The notes below the pieces were generated by a model. The model worked only from the letters and a program-made list of their open reading frames with translations, ran no database searches and had not been told where the DNA came from. Shown in pieces: positions 45,906 through 54,930 of a stretch of 64,000 nucleotides of DNA (position 1 is the first letter of the stretch; each line of letters begins with the position of its first letter). The stretch covers positions 558,001-622,000 of the forward strand of contig NZ_CP030082.1 in NCBI RefSeq assembly GCF_006874645.1, read 5' to 3'. The stretch is from Bdellovibrio sp. ZAP7. Its GTDB lineage: Bacteria; Bdellovibrionota; Bdellovibrionia; Bdellovibrionales; Bdellovibrionaceae. The position numbers and the translations under genes are program-made.

Positions 45906-46557
45906 AGTAAATTTCTCCGGTGCCATCCAGGTCACCGGCTGCAGAGGTGCCGGTCACGGCACCTTCAAAGAATATCGCTCTCCACTGAAATCCCAAAGCC
46001 GTTCTAAGATCAAAATAGCTGCTGATGGAATCCACGTCAGGAGTGTTATATCCCGCTTCGTTATCCCATTTCCAGTCTGTGAAAACAGTGGTGACTTTGC
46101 CGAACCCAATTCGCATCGAACGTTTCTTTGTGCCTTCCCAGTTACTTAAGTTGTCTAAAGTTACACGGTAAGTTCCAAAGTTTAAATGAAGTCCCAGGAT
46201 GTTCCCGTTGCGAGCACCTTCTTTATAGTACGTGCTATAGGAATACATAATCACGGCATTCGACTCCTGGCTGAAATCGATTTTGATATCGGCATTGGCG
46301 CGAAGGTTGAAGTGATCATCACTGTTTTTAAAGTTCGTGTTTGAACCCCAAAGTCCCATTCGGAACTGAGGTCCAAAGTTAAACCAGAAGGAACCTTGCA
46401 AGGCGGGCGAGCCGTCTGATTGGTTCAACCCGTATTCAACGTATTGAGACAGCAGTGACACGTCACCGGTCATTTTAAAGGTTGGAGTGTTTTCCGCAGC
46501 CAAAGCCGCCGAATTCAGACCCATGAGTATAATGATAAAACTGATGTATCTTCGCAT
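45877..46557 (-). CDS. TorF-family putative porin
   Basis: 226 residues with a signal peptide (ILMGLNSAALAAE). The mature protein starts MTGDVSLLSQYVEYGLNQSDGSPALQGSFWF and continues FRMGLWGSNTNF, the recognisable beginning of the TorF / Gcw_chp family (PF09694) of small outer-membrane barrels. It ends in a Phe (SAKTGF), as barrels do. The transported solute is unknown. It is expressed leftwards and its last 29 bases overlap motB antisense. Confidence 0.8.
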   Translation of the reverse strand: MRRYISFIIILMGLNSAALAAENTPTFKMTGDVSLLSQYVEYGLNQSDGSPALQGSFWFNFGPQFRMGLWGSNTNFKNSDDHFNLRANADIKIDFSQESNAVIMYSYSTYYKEGARNGNILGLHLNFGTYRVTLDNLSNWEGTKKRSMRIGFGKVTTVFTDWKWDNEAGYNTPDVDSISSYFDLRTALGFQWRAIFFEGAVTGTSAAGDLDGTGEIYFILSAKTGF

Positions 46558-46654
46558 AGATAGTGGGTTTCATTGTGAACGAAGAAAGTACAAAATAAAA
46601 GAAAAGCCGTCGTGGAGCTAGACCAAAAGCCTAGGAACGGGGTATGAAAGCCCT

Positions 46655-47482
46655 ATGAATTTAGAACTTCCTTTAGATGAGTACACGTATATCGCTTTCG
46701 ACACTGAAACTAGCGGGGCTTACCCAGTAGGCTATGACATCGTCGAGTTCGGAGCGGTTAAGTACTTTAAAGGTCAGGAAGTGGATCGCCTACAGTTTCT
46801 TTTGAAACCCCGCGAATTGATGAGCGACTATATCATTGGCATTCACGGTATCACTAATATGATGGTGGCGGATGCACCACTGATGGGTGATAAAATTCAT
46901 CAAATCCACGAGTTCTTTAAGGGCTCTGTGGTCATGGCTCACCATGCTCCTTTTGATTTGGGATTTCTTTCTATTGATTTTGAAAAAGCAGGTTTGTCTT
47001 TGCCGACAGAACCCGCTCTTTGCACCAGCCTTCTTTCGCGTAAATGGATTCATGGTGTTGAAAATCACAAACTGCAAACATTGATCAAGCATTTGAACAT
47101 TGATGGTGGTCAGGCACATCGTGCCTACGATGATGCGAAAGCTTGTCTGTACGTGGGCTTGGAATGTTTCAAAAAAATGGGTGATGGTGCCACTCTTGAA
47201 CAAGCTATCAAAAGTCAGGGTAAGAAGTTATGGTGGAAAGATTATGCTATGCACACCGTAAATGACACCAACCTAAAGACGATGATCGAATCCATTCACA
47301 CCAAAAAAGATTTGGACCTCGTATATGATGGAGGCTCAGCTAAGGGTGAAACGCGCCGTGTGAGCCCGATTGGAATCGTTCGTAATCCAGATGGCGACTA
47401 TCTTATGGCCCTTTGTCAGAGAGAAAATACCAATAAACGATATTATCTGTCTCGCATCAAAGATGTGGGGATTGTTTATTAA
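46655..47482 (+). CDS. DEDDh 3'-5' exonuclease with WYL-like C-terminal segment
   Basis: 275 residues. Residues 1-180 are a DnaQ/PolC-type exonuclease: FDTETSG (D16, E18), VVMAHHAPFDLGFL, and HRAYDDAKA, giving the DEDDh residues. The C-terminal part (about 220-275) reads LVYDGGSAKGETRRVSPIGIV and DYLMALCQRENTNKRYYLSRI. This follows the pattern of the WYL ligand-sensing domain (Y-x-R-P-G, then W/Y-L, then R-F-L-R-I). Such a fusion could give nucleic-acid-responsive control, but this is inference. The nuclease would degrade DNA or RNA from the 3' end, for example in proofreading or repair. Confidence 0.78.
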   Translation: MNLELPLDEYTYIAFDTETSGAYPVGYDIVEFGAVKYFKGQEVDRLQFLLKPRELMSDYIIGIHGITNMMVADAPLMGDKIHQIHEFFKGSVVMAHHAPFDLGFLSIDFEKAGLSLPTEPALCTSLLSRKWIHGVENHKLQTLIKHLNIDGGQAHRAYDDAKACLYVGLECFKKMGDGATLEQAIKSQGKKLWWKDYAMHTVNDTNLKTMIESIHTKKDLDLVYDGGSAKGETRRVSPIGIVRNPDGDYLMALCQRENTNKRYYLSRIKDVGIVY

Positions 47483-47560
47483 CCCTCACCTTGACGCATT
47501 CTAAATCGGATACATGATTAACTTATGACCCTGCACTCACAGCAGGGGAAAGGTGAGACC

Positions 47561-49936
47561 ATGTCATTCGTATCTGGCTACCTTCCAGTTATTCCGCTAA
47601 GAAATGCCGTTCTGTTTCCCGGTGTCAGCATGCCTTTGCGGGTTGGAAGAGACCGCAGTATTCAAGCTTTGCAAAAAGCCCTAACCAATCAAAAGTGGAT
47701 CGTTTTACTGACGCAGAAAAATCCTGACGGCACTGTGGAAAAGCCAGAGGATATGCATACTGTCGGTACTCTTTGTAAAATTGAATCCCATAAAAAAGAA
47801 GATGATGGAAGCTTTACGATATTCGTCAATGCTCATCAGCGCATTCGCGCGCGTGAAATGAGATTTGAAAACGGAATCTATGAGACTTTGACGGAAGGAA
47901 TTGAAGATATTCTGGTTGCTGATCAGAAGACCGAGGAAGCCTTGCTTGAAAGCCTCAAACAGATCGCTTACGACACCGTTGATTTGCTGGGCAAACACAT
48001 GCGCCGGGTAAAAGAATGGATCGCAGAGATCGAGGAGTTGTCCCTCCTTACCAATGTTTGTGCGGCTCATGCAGATTTCACCCTTGCTGAAAAGCAGGGG
48101 ATTCTGGAAACCTCAGATGTACGCGAACGTGCGTTGAAGATTCTGGACCTGATGAAGGAACAAAAAGAACGTCTGAAAATTCAGATCGATATCCGTCAAA
48201 AATTAAGTGAGAACATCAATCAAAGCCAGAAAGAAAGCATTTTGCGCGAGCAAATGCGGGTCATTCGCGAACAGTTGGGTGACGAAGACAATAACGATGT
48301 TGCGGATAACTTCCGTAAAAAAATTCTTGCGGCGGGAATGCCCGACGAGGCCTTGGCGTTAGCGAATTCCCAGTTGAAGCGCTTGGAAAATATGAACTCA
48401 GCATCGCCTGAGTATCAAATCATCCGTACGCATCTGGATTTGATGACCGATTTACCGTGGAGTAAATCTTCGGCGGATCAAGAAATTGATCTGGAGAAAG
48501 CCGAAACGATTCTGAACGAGGATCACTTCGGCATGGATAAAATTAAAAAAAGAATCCTGCAGCATTTGGCGGTGATGAAGCTGCGTAAATCGCATCAGGG
48601 TTCGATTCTGTTATTCGTAGGCCCTCCGGGAGTAGGTAAAACTTCACTCGGTAAGAGTATTGCGCGCGCACTGAATAAAAAATATGTGCGTGTCGCCTTG
48701 GGTGGTGTTCGTGATGATGCGGAAATCCGCGGTCACCGTCGCACTTATATTGGCGCAATGCCGGGTCGAATTATTTCTGGAATTAAGAAAGCCGGTGAAA
48801 ACGATCCTGTATTTGTACTGGATGAGATCGATAAATTATCGCGCAGCTTTAATGGCGACCCTGCTAGTGCCCTGTTGGAAACTTTGGACCCTGAGCAGAA
48901 TAATACTTTCCAAGATCACTACCTGGATACGGCATACGATCTTTCAAAGGTGCTATTTATTGCCACAGCGAATGCCCTCGATACAATTCCGGGTCCTCTT
49001 TTGGATCGTATGGAAGTGATTGAACTCACGGGCTATACAATTGATGAGAAGAAAAATATCGCGAAACGCCACTTGTGGCCGAAGCAGTTAAAAGAGCATG
49101 GTATCGATGAATCCCAATTGGAGATCACTGAAGGTGCCTTGACGAAAATGATCACCGATTACACTCGTGAAGCGGGTGTGCGTGAGCTGCAACGTAAAAT
49201 CGCGACAATTTGTAAATTTATGAGCTTGAAGATCTTGAAATCTGAAGGTGCAAAATTGATTGTTGATATCAATGATCTGGATGACATCTTTGGTGCGGAA
49301 AGATTCTCAGCGGATCTTACGGAAACGGCTTTGCCTCCAGGTGTGGTGACGGGACTTGCATGGACTCCAGTGGGCGGGGATATCCTGTTCATAGAAACGG
49401 AAGAAATGCCGGGCACGGGACAGTTGTTGCTGACCGGGCAACTGGGTGAAGTGATGCAGGAATCCGCGAAGATCGCGATGAGTTTATTGAAGGCGCGTTT
49501 GCCTTTGATGGACCCAACGGTGGATTTCACTAAAAAAGAAGTTCACGTCCACGTTCCTGCGGGCGCCATCCCGAAAGATGGTCCTTCTGCCGGAGTAACA
49601 ATGTTGACGTCGATCGCTTCGAAAATGTTGAAGAAACCGGTGAATCCAAAACTGGCGATGACAGGTGAAATCTCCCTTCGCGGAAGTGTTTTACCAGTCG
49701 GCGGAATCAAAGAAAAAATCATTGCTGCTCATCGCGCAGGAGTGACTGAAGTGATCTTGTGTAAGAAAAATGAAAAAGACTTACGCGAGGTTCCTCAAGA
49801 GATCAAATCAACGATGCAATTCCACTTCGTCGATAACGTAAATGATCTATTGAAGATCGCTTTGGAAATTGACTTCCCGGCTTACAAAATGAGTGCGAAC
49901 AACACAACGCCCTTATTCCCCAGAGCCCTAAACTAA
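47561..49936 (+). CDS. lon: ATP-dependent protease Lon
   Basis: 791 residues from the ATG at 47561, chosen because AAGGTGAG lies just upstream; the in-frame ATG at 47525 is the alternative. The N-terminal substrate-binding domain starts [14 protein letters not shown]. The AAA+ module has Walker [10 protein letters not shown] (about 354-362) and Walker B VFVLDEID. The protease domain has the catalytic Ser in [10 protein letters not shown] (S676) and Lys in [14 protein letters not shown] (about K719). It degrades damaged and regulatory proteins in the cytoplasm. Monocistronic, with an intrinsic terminator just after the stop. Confidence 0.96.
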   Translation: MSFVSGYLPVIPLRNAVLFPGVSMPLRVGRDRSIQALQKALTNQKWIVLLTQKNPDGTVEKPEDMHTVGTLCKIESHKKEDDGSFTIFVNAHQRIRAREMRFENGIYETLTEGIEDILVADQKTEEALLESLKQIAYDTVDLLGKHMRRVKEWIAEIEELSLLTNVCAAHADFTLAEKQGILETSDVRERALKILDLMKEQKERLKIQIDIRQKLSENINQSQKESILREQMRVIREQLGDEDNNDVADNFRKKILAAGMPDEALALANSQLKRLENMNSASPEYQIIRTHLDLMTDLPWSKSSADQEIDLEKAETILNEDHFGMDKIKKRILQHLAVMKLRKSHQGSILLFVGPPGVGKTSLGKSIARALNKKYVRVALGGVRDDAEIRGHRRTYIGAMPGRIISGIKKAGENDPVFVLDEIDKLSRSFNGDPASALLETLDPEQNNTFQDHYLDTAYDLSKVLFIATANALDTIPGPLLDRMEVIELTGYTIDEKKNIAKRHLWPKQLKEHGIDESQLEITEGALTKMITDYTREAGVRELQRKIATICKFMSLKILKSEGAKLIVDINDLDDIFGAERFSADLTETALPPGVVTGLAWTPVGGDILFIETEEMPGTGQLLLTGQLGEVMQESAKIAMSLLKARLPLMDPTVDFTKKEVHVHVPAGAIPKDGPSAGVTMLTSIASKMLKKPVNPKLAMTGEISLRGSVLPVGGIKEKIIAAHRAGVTEVILCKKNEKDLREVPQEIKSTMQFHFVDNVNDLLKIALEIDFPAYKMSANNTTPLFPRALN

Positions 49937-49978
49937 AAGGTACGGCCTTACCTTCCCAGGTAAGGCCGTACCTTTTTT
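49935..49978 (+). terminator. intrinsic terminator of lon
   Basis: A 14-bp perfect stem, GGTACGGCCTTACC (49939-49952) with GGTAAGGCCGTACC (49959-49972), is flanked by four A and six T residues. It begins at the lon stop codon. Confidence 0.9.
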
Positions 49979-50057
49979 GCACTTACTTCATAAACGAAAA
50001 AAGCCACAGATTTTGTCTGTGGCTTTTTTTGGTGTGGATAATGTGTGTCCGTACCTT
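49937..50057. repeat. outer inverted repeat AAGGTACGG...CCGTACCTT enclosing two terminators
   Basis: AAGGTACGG at 49937-49945 faces GTGTGTCCGTACCTT at 50043-50057. The same 15-base word occurs at 63272-63286 around the hpt terminator. The arrangement (outer arms, inner CCACAG-type terminator) is the same in both places. Confidence 0.6.
49997..50031. terminator. second bidirectional terminator after lon
   Basis: GCCACAGA pairs with TCTGTGGC around a TTTTG loop, with a run of A before and seven T after. It also serves the convergent lspA-type gene ending at 50070. Confidence 0.85.
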
Positions 50058-50069
50058 GTCGTCGCGATT

Positions 50070-51026
50070 TTATTGTCTTGGCTTGTCGTCGGGATTTATG
50101 CCGTCGTTGAATTCTACGACATTAACGGTGCGCTCGGCTTTGATGACGTTTAAGCGCTTGGTGATTTCTTCGGCCAGGGCTTCAAGTTCTTTGAACTCGT
50201 CGCCTTTACGAACTTTCAAAAGCGGGATGTTTTCGCCTCTCATAATGCCGTACAGATATCTTTCAAAGGCATAGATCGGCCCTGCAATACGGTGAGAGAG
50301 CACTTTACCGACTGCGAAAGTGATAGCACAGAACGCCACGCAGATGATGATGAACGTAATCACGTAAGGGACCAGGAATTTATTTAAAAGGAACTGGTTA
50401 TTACCCACAAGCTCCTGAATCGTCACTCGCAGATAGGTATAAGAGAACACCAGGCTGATCAGCGTAAGACTTAAACCCACGGCCATCATCAGGATGCAAT
50501 ATTTCAACTGGAACGAAAGATTCACCCAGAACTTCTTGCGCGAATTGTTTTCCGGCCACAACAATTCACCTTCACGAATGATCGCAAACACAATCAGCGC
50601 GTAACCGACCCATTGCAAGGCATCTGCGATATTGAATGCCGGACTGGAAAGAGTAGGTGTACCTACAACGATAAAGTCGACAACATAACCCCACACGATA
50701 CGATCCGCGACGTTCCCTAAAATCCCACCGATCAGAATCGAAAGACCACAACGCAAAGTCAGGGACTTAATTGGTAACATGTACTGGATAAGAGCATAGG
50801 TACACAAAAGAAATGCGCCACCCGTTGAAAGAGAAACGATACGCAAAACTGAAGGCAAATCTGAAAACAGGCCTAGCATTGCGCCGTGATTGTGGTGCAA
50901 TACAAAATGTAGTGGGCCATGGGATTTCACGGACGTGATATCCGTCGCCCACAATTTAGTTACGCGGTCGACCAACCAGGTCACAACAAGTGGAAGTATA
51001 ACAATGAGCCATTCGCGCTTTTTCAT
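50070..51026 (-). CDS. lspA: signal peptidase II (LspA) fused to a HAMP-like membrane tail
   Basis: 318 residues, about twice the usual LspA length. Residues 1-165 form an LspA: four membrane segments and the catalytic aspartates D108 (GNVADRIVWG) and D138 (FNIADAL). It should cleave prolipoprotein signal peptides, and several lipoproteins are encoded here. Two further membrane segments follow (about 173-195 and 215-240), then HRIAGPIYAFERYLYGIMRG and KGDEFKELEALAEEI. This is the pattern of a HAMP linker as in receptors. No kinase or cyclase output follows. I find the fusion unusual: it might sense or tune lipoprotein processing. The frame is continuous, so it is not a sequencing join of separate genes. 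Confidence 0.85.
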   Translation of the reverse strand: MKKREWLIVILPLVVTWLVDRVTKLWATDITSVKSHGPLHFVLHHNHGAMLGLFSDLPSVLRIVSLSTGGAFLLCTYALIQYMLPIKSLTLRCGLSILIGGILGNVADRIVWGYVVDFIVVGTPTLSSPAFNIADALQWVGYALIVFAIIREGELLWPENNSRKKFWVNLSFQLKYCILMMAVGLSLTLISLVFSYTYLRVTIQELVGNNQFLLNKFLVPYVITFIIICVAFCAITFAVGKVLSHRIAGPIYAFERYLYGIMRGENIPLLKVRKGDEFKELEALAEEITKRLNVIKAERTVNVVEFNDGINPDDKPRQ

Positions 51027-51175
51027 TCACCACAGTCTAACAAGACAGACTGAATTTGTTGCGAACTGATTTATCGATCGCTACTATCGTCTAGGCTGAA
51101 GCTTGATCGTGAATTTTTCCGGCGTTGGCAAAATTCACGCTTAAGCTTCTTGAAATAGTTCACGGAGGAATTAGG

Positions 51176-52603
51176 ATGCGACATTTGATTTTTGCTGCGG
51201 CTGTTTTGTTTAATTTTTCGGCACATGCTGCTTTGGATGCGAAAAGTGCTGCGGAAGAGATGCAAAGTTTGGCCAAGAAGCACAAGGTCCAGCTGTCAGA
51301 TGTGGGTATATATGCCTCTGTTGGTGAAGGTGAGAACTTGAAGGTTCTGCTCGACAACAATGGCACCAAAATGATGATTCCGGCCTCGATCACGAAAGTC
51401 GCGACAGCTTCTGCGGTTTTGGCAAATTTTCCTCCGGGCCACAAATTTAAAACTCAGATTTGGACCACAGGTGATATTGATAAAAAAGGCATTCTTAAAG
51501 GGAATGTCTATTTGAAAGGCGGCGGAGACCCCTCTTTCGTTTCTGAAAACATGTGGTTTTTGGTGAATGCGTTCTTGCGTAACGATATTAAAAGGGTTGA
51601 GGGAGACATCATCGTCGATGACTCGCTTTTTGATAAAATGCGCTACGATAACAGCCGCCAAAAAGAACGTGTTGATCGCGCCTATGATGCTCCAGTTGGA
51701 GCGATGTCTTTCAACTGGAACTCGGTGAATATTTTCGTTCGTCCTGGGGATAAAGCTGGTGACGATGCTCGCGTTTATGCCGATCCAGAAAACGAATACA
51801 TCCGCTTGGTTTCAAAAGCCAAAACCACAGGCGGTTCTGATAACAAATTGCTCGCAGATCGCAAGGAAGATCCTAAATTCGATGGCGATCTTTTGCATGT
51901 GGGCGGCAGTATCGGTAAGAACAACAAAGAGATCACGGTGTTTAAGAACATCACCCAGCCAGACCTTTGGTCAGGTTATAATTTGAAGTCCTTCTTGGCT
52001 CAAAGAAACGTCAACGTGACGGGGGCAGTGAAATCCGGCGTCACTCCGGCAACGGCGACACTTGCTGCAGAATCCGAAAGCAAAGCGATCGAAGGCATCG
52101 TCGCAGATATGAATAAATTTTCGAATAACTATGTGGCCGAGATGCTGACGAAAAACATGGGCACACTAAAAAAAGAAAAAGGTGTGACGTTAGCTGACGG
52201 CATGGTGGCGATTCAAGAACACATGCAAGCTTTGCAAATCCCTAAAGATCAATACCACTTAGAGAGTCCGTCGGGGCTGACGCGTGAAAATAAAATGTCT
52301 TCATTTGCGATGTGGAAAGTACTTCAGCATTTGCGCAACGACTTCCGCGTGCAACCTGAATTTCTTCAAAGTCTTCCCATTGCGGGAATAGATGGAACCC
52401 TCAAAAAAAGAATGAAGGGAACAAATGCGGAGCGCTGGGTACGTGCTAAAACGGGATACATAAATAATGTGGTTTCTCTAGCGGGTTACGCTGGTCTAGA
52501 GGATGGCACAGTTATTACGTTCTCCTTTATATACAATGGCGCAACGGATGAGGCGATGGTTCGACAATATTTTGATAATCTTCTGAAAAGTTTGATAAAA
52601 TGA
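51176..52603 (+). CDS. dacB: D-alanyl-D-alanine carboxypeptidase / endopeptidase (PBP4, DacB family)
   Basis: 475 residues from ATG 51176, supported by GGAGG seven bases upstream; the in-frame start at 51125 lacks this. Signal peptide LIFAAAVLFNFSAHA. Penicillin-binding motifs: SITK (S71, K74), SNN (about 316) and KTG (about 425), with the long insert between SxxK and SxN typical of class C PBP4. It cuts the terminal D-Ala and 3-4 cross-links of peptidoglycan. In Bdellovibrio, PBP4-type enzymes are known to round up the prey cell; whether this copy acts on prey or self is not visible. The ATGA overlap joins it to a lytic transglycosylase gene. Confidence 0.92.
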   Translation: MRHLIFAAAVLFNFSAHAALDAKSAAEEMQSLAKKHKVQLSDVGIYASVGEGENLKVLLDNNGTKMMIPASITKVATASAVLANFPPGHKFKTQIWTTGDIDKKGILKGNVYLKGGGDPSFVSENMWFLVNAFLRNDIKRVEGDIIVDDSLFDKMRYDNSRQKERVDRAYDAPVGAMSFNWNSVNIFVRPGDKAGDDARVYADPENEYIRLVSKAKTTGGSDNKLLADRKEDPKFDGDLLHVGGSIGKNNKEITVFKNITQPDLWSGYNLKSFLAQRNVNVTGAVKSGVTPATATLAAESESKAIEGIVADMNKFSNNYVAEMLTKNMGTLKKEKGVTLADGMVAIQEHMQALQIPKDQYHLESPSGLTRENKMSSFAMWKVLQHLRNDFRVQPEFLQSLPIAGIDGTLKKRMKGTNAERWVRAKTGYINNVVSLAGYAGLEDGTVITFSFIYNGATDEAMVRQYFDNLLKSLIK

Positions 52604-53811
52604 TTAAGAAGAGAACACCAGAGGGGATCATTCTCGTGAAGAACTTTGTCGTTTTATTATTAGCCACCGCTTTAATAGCACCTGCTGCTTATGCGCAGGA
52701 TGTGGGCGACATCATTCCAAACATGGTTCCCCAAGTTTTGCCAGAAAGTCGCACTTGGCGACCTCCAGTTTATAAGAATCAGGATAATGCCCTCGGTTAT
52801 AGTTCCAAAGCTTTCGCTACTCCTAAAGGAATGGAAAAACAGGTGCAGTTCTGGGTCGACGTTTATTCTAAATATACGTCCGAGCAGGGGATTCTGCATG
52901 ATTCCGATAATGTCGAAAAAATCTATCAGATCGTTGATTTGAAGGGTTTGAAAACAGATCGCGAAAGACAAAAGAAAATCGATATTGTTAAAAAAGAAAT
53001 CAGCGAGAAATTGAACCTCAATAAAGAGCAACGCAGTAATCTGCGCTTTCAATTGGGTCAAAAGGATCGCATGCAAACGGCGATTTTTTATTCGGGTCGT
53101 TATATTGAAGACATGGAAAAGATTTTCCGCGAAAACAAGCTGCCAGTGGAATTGGTTCGCCTGGTCTTTGTTGAAAGCTCTTTCAACATCAATGCAAGAT
53201 CCAAAGTTGGTGCCAGTGGAATGTGGCAAATTATGCCATACACAGCTCGCCCTTATCGCATGATTTCTTCGTCTGTGGATAAAAGAAATCATCCGATGGA
53301 AGCCACTAAATTTGCGGCACGACTTTTACGCTCAAATTACAACATGCTAGAGTCTTGGCCGCTGGCAGTGACTGGTTACAATCACGGTCCGACGGGTGTG
53401 GCTAAGATGACAAAGAAGTATAAGTCCCGAGATTTATCATATTTGGTGGATAATGTTTCTTCCCGTCAAAGCTTCGGTTTCGCCTCTCGAAATTTCTATG
53501 CCTGCTTCTTGGCGGCTTTGGAAGTTGAAAGAAATGCGAACACCTATTTCGGTGGAGTACTGTGGTCGAAACAATTGGATTCCCAAGATCTGAAACTTCC
53601 CAAAGCGATCAAATATAAAGATCTGGTGAAGTGGTTCGATGGCGATCACCAAAAGGCCCAAGTGTTCAATCCACATTTAACTTATCAAGTAATTAAGAAG
53701 GGGATGGCGATTCCGACGAAAACTATCGTCGCTCTTCCAAAAGATAAATATAACATTGCTTTGATCTCGCTCGCCCACAAGGGTCGTACGATCGCTTCCG
53801 ACAAAAACTAG
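52600..53811 (+). CDS. secreted lytic transglycosylase, MltD-like GH23
   Basis: 403 residues from ATG 52600 (overlapping the dacB stop in ATGA). A GTG at 52636, after GAGGGG, gives a more classic signal peptide (MKNFVVLLLATALIAPAAYA) and is a serious alternative start. The SLT domain starts near 175: VRLVFVESSFNINARSKVG with catalytic Glu about 192, GASGMWQIMP, and AVTGYNHGPTGV. It cleaves the glycan backbone to 1,6-anhydro products. No LysM repeats are seen, unlike E. coli MltD. Coupled expression with PBP4 gives one operon that opens both peptide cross-links and glycan strands. A terminator follows at 53834. Confidence 0.9.
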   Translation: MIKKRTPEGIILVKNFVVLLLATALIAPAAYAQDVGDIIPNMVPQVLPESRTWRPPVYKNQDNALGYSSKAFATPKGMEKQVQFWVDVYSKYTSEQGILHDSDNVEKIYQIVDLKGLKTDRERQKKIDIVKKEISEKLNLNKEQRSNLRFQLGQKDRMQTAIFYSGRYIEDMEKIFRENKLPVELVRLVFVESSFNINARSKVGASGMWQIMPYTARPYRMISSSVDKRNHPMEATKFAARLLRSNYNMLESWPLAVTGYNHGPTGVAKMTKKYKSRDLSYLVDNVSSRQSFGFASRNFYACFLAALEVERNANTYFGGVLWSKQLDSQDLKLPKAIKYKDLVKWFDGDHQKAQVFNPHLTYQVIKKGMAIPTKTIVALPKDKYNIALISLAHKGRTIASDKN

Positions 53812-53833
53812 TTTGTGTAATGAAGATTAAAAT

Positions 53834-53866
53834 AAAAAACCCGGTATCTCTACCGGGTTTTTTATT
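53834..53866. terminator. bidirectional intrinsic terminator
   Basis: AAAAACCCGGTA (53835-53846) pairs with TACCGGGTTTTT (53851-53862) around TCTC, with A-run and T-run on the two sides. It separates the transglycosylase gene from the convergent TetR gene. Confidence 0.92.
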
Positions 53867-53869
53867 TTC

Positions 53870-54514
53870 TTAGCCTTGGTTTTCGACGGAAAGATCCAGG
53901 TATTTCATGAACAACTTGGTCATTTCACTCAGGATAGACGGGTCGTTGATGTAGTTTGGATTATCGATCGCCATGGTGTTTGCCAAACCGATGAAGGCAT
54001 TCACGATGATGTAGGAGATTTTCTCCATGTCTTTTCCCGGAACTTGCGGAAGATTGTATTTGATAGTTTCTTGGAAGAATCGGATCGATTCAGAAATATA
54101 GGCAGCATCTGCTACGTAATATTGAATCGTTGTTAGTTTCGCGCGCAATTCGTATTGGCGGCGGTATGTTTCAAATGCCAATTCCAACATGGCACGAACT
54201 CTTTGTTCAGGTGGCAGAGGGAAGATAGAGCGCATTTTTTCGCTCAAGATTCTTTTATCTTCTTCCATCAAGTTTTTAACTACTGCTTGAACGACGGACT
54301 CTTTGTTGCCAAAGAATTGGTACAAGGAACCGATACTGACGCCGGCTTCTTTCGCAATTTTGTCAGTTGTAATTGAGTAGAATCCTTCGGAAACCAACAA
54401 GCGAGAACATGCGTCCAGAATAGTTGATACTGTCTGACGGGAACGTTCTTGAGTGGGCGCCTTCACTATGATCTTAGTTTTCTTCGCTTTTTCTTTTTCC
54501 ATAGACTGAATCAT
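53870..54514 (-). CDS. TetR/AcrR-family transcriptional regulator
   Basis: 214 residues from the ATG at 54514, preceded by AAGGGAGA; ATG 54502 is an alternative and the longer frame to 54589 lacks support. The N-terminal helix-turn-helix is clear: RQTVSTILDACSRLLVSEG, then ITTDKIAKEAGVSIGSLYQFFGNKESVV. The C-terminal part is helical and ligand-binding, with an FETYRRQYELRAKLTTI helix. It probably represses its own or a distant gene; no adjacent efflux or lipid gene hints at the ligand. An Lys-rich stretch (KEKAKKTKIIVK) precedes the HTH. Confidence 0.9.
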   Translation of the reverse strand: MIQSMEKEKAKKTKIIVKAPTQERSRQTVSTILDACSRLLVSEGFYSITTDKIAKEAGVSIGSLYQFFGNKESVVQAVVKNLMEEDKRILSEKMRSIFPLPPEQRVRAMLELAFETYRRQYELRAKLTTIQYYVADAAYISESIRFFQETIKYNLPQVPGKDMEKISYIIVNAFIGLANTMAIDNPNYINDPSILSEMTKLFMKYLDLSVENQG

Positions 54515-54930
54515 TCGAATGATTCTCCCTTTCCTTGTGGACGAGAGTCCTCTGAGGACAGAATAGGTCGAGCTGGACGCGGGAGGCAAGTCTGGTTTTT
54601 TACAAACCTGTAATGAATGGGTAATGTTCGGGACTTTGGTCTAGTTACCGGGAACCCGCTAAGCCGGGAGGGGTAGACTTTTGCAAACGCGACACGGCGT
54701 CGTGCCTCGCCATCGCCGGCTTCGCCGGTTCGCCCGTCCCGGGCCGATGGAGGTCGCTTTTTGCAAAAGTCTACCCCTCCCGGCTTAGCTGGTAGCCTGT
54801 GTCTTTACCTAGTTTCGAACATTTCTCTTATTCGGAGTAGACCAGTTCTGGCTGGAGCCTCCCTTCCGGGGGCTCGCCGCTTTTTGGGGGAGCGTAGCTC
54901 CCTTTGGGGAGAGCCCTGCTTTGCTGCTTT
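54515..54930. other. gene-free stretch dominated by hairpins
   Basis: No supportable gene is visible in 416 bases. It holds the 30-bp-arm palindrome at 54658-54789. Two GC-rich hairpins lie nearer the next gene: GGAGCC/GGCTC around 54857-54876 and GGGAGC-GTA-GCTCCC around 54889-54902. They may serve as 3' structures for the leftward gene at 54931, though no T run follows them on that strand. Confidence 0.5.
54658..54789. repeat. long palindrome with 30-bp perfect arms
   Basis: Left arm 54658-54687 (begins GCTAAGCCGGGAGGGG) is an exact reverse complement of right arm 54760-54789. The inner part keeps folding: GCGAC (54689) with GTCGC (54753), CCATCG (54709) with CGATGG (54745), and a CCGGC-TTC-GCCGG tip. 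The whole 132 bases can form one rod. No open frame or transposase is present. Candidates are a structural RNA, a miniature palindromic element, or a protein-binding chromosomal site. Confidence 0.85.
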
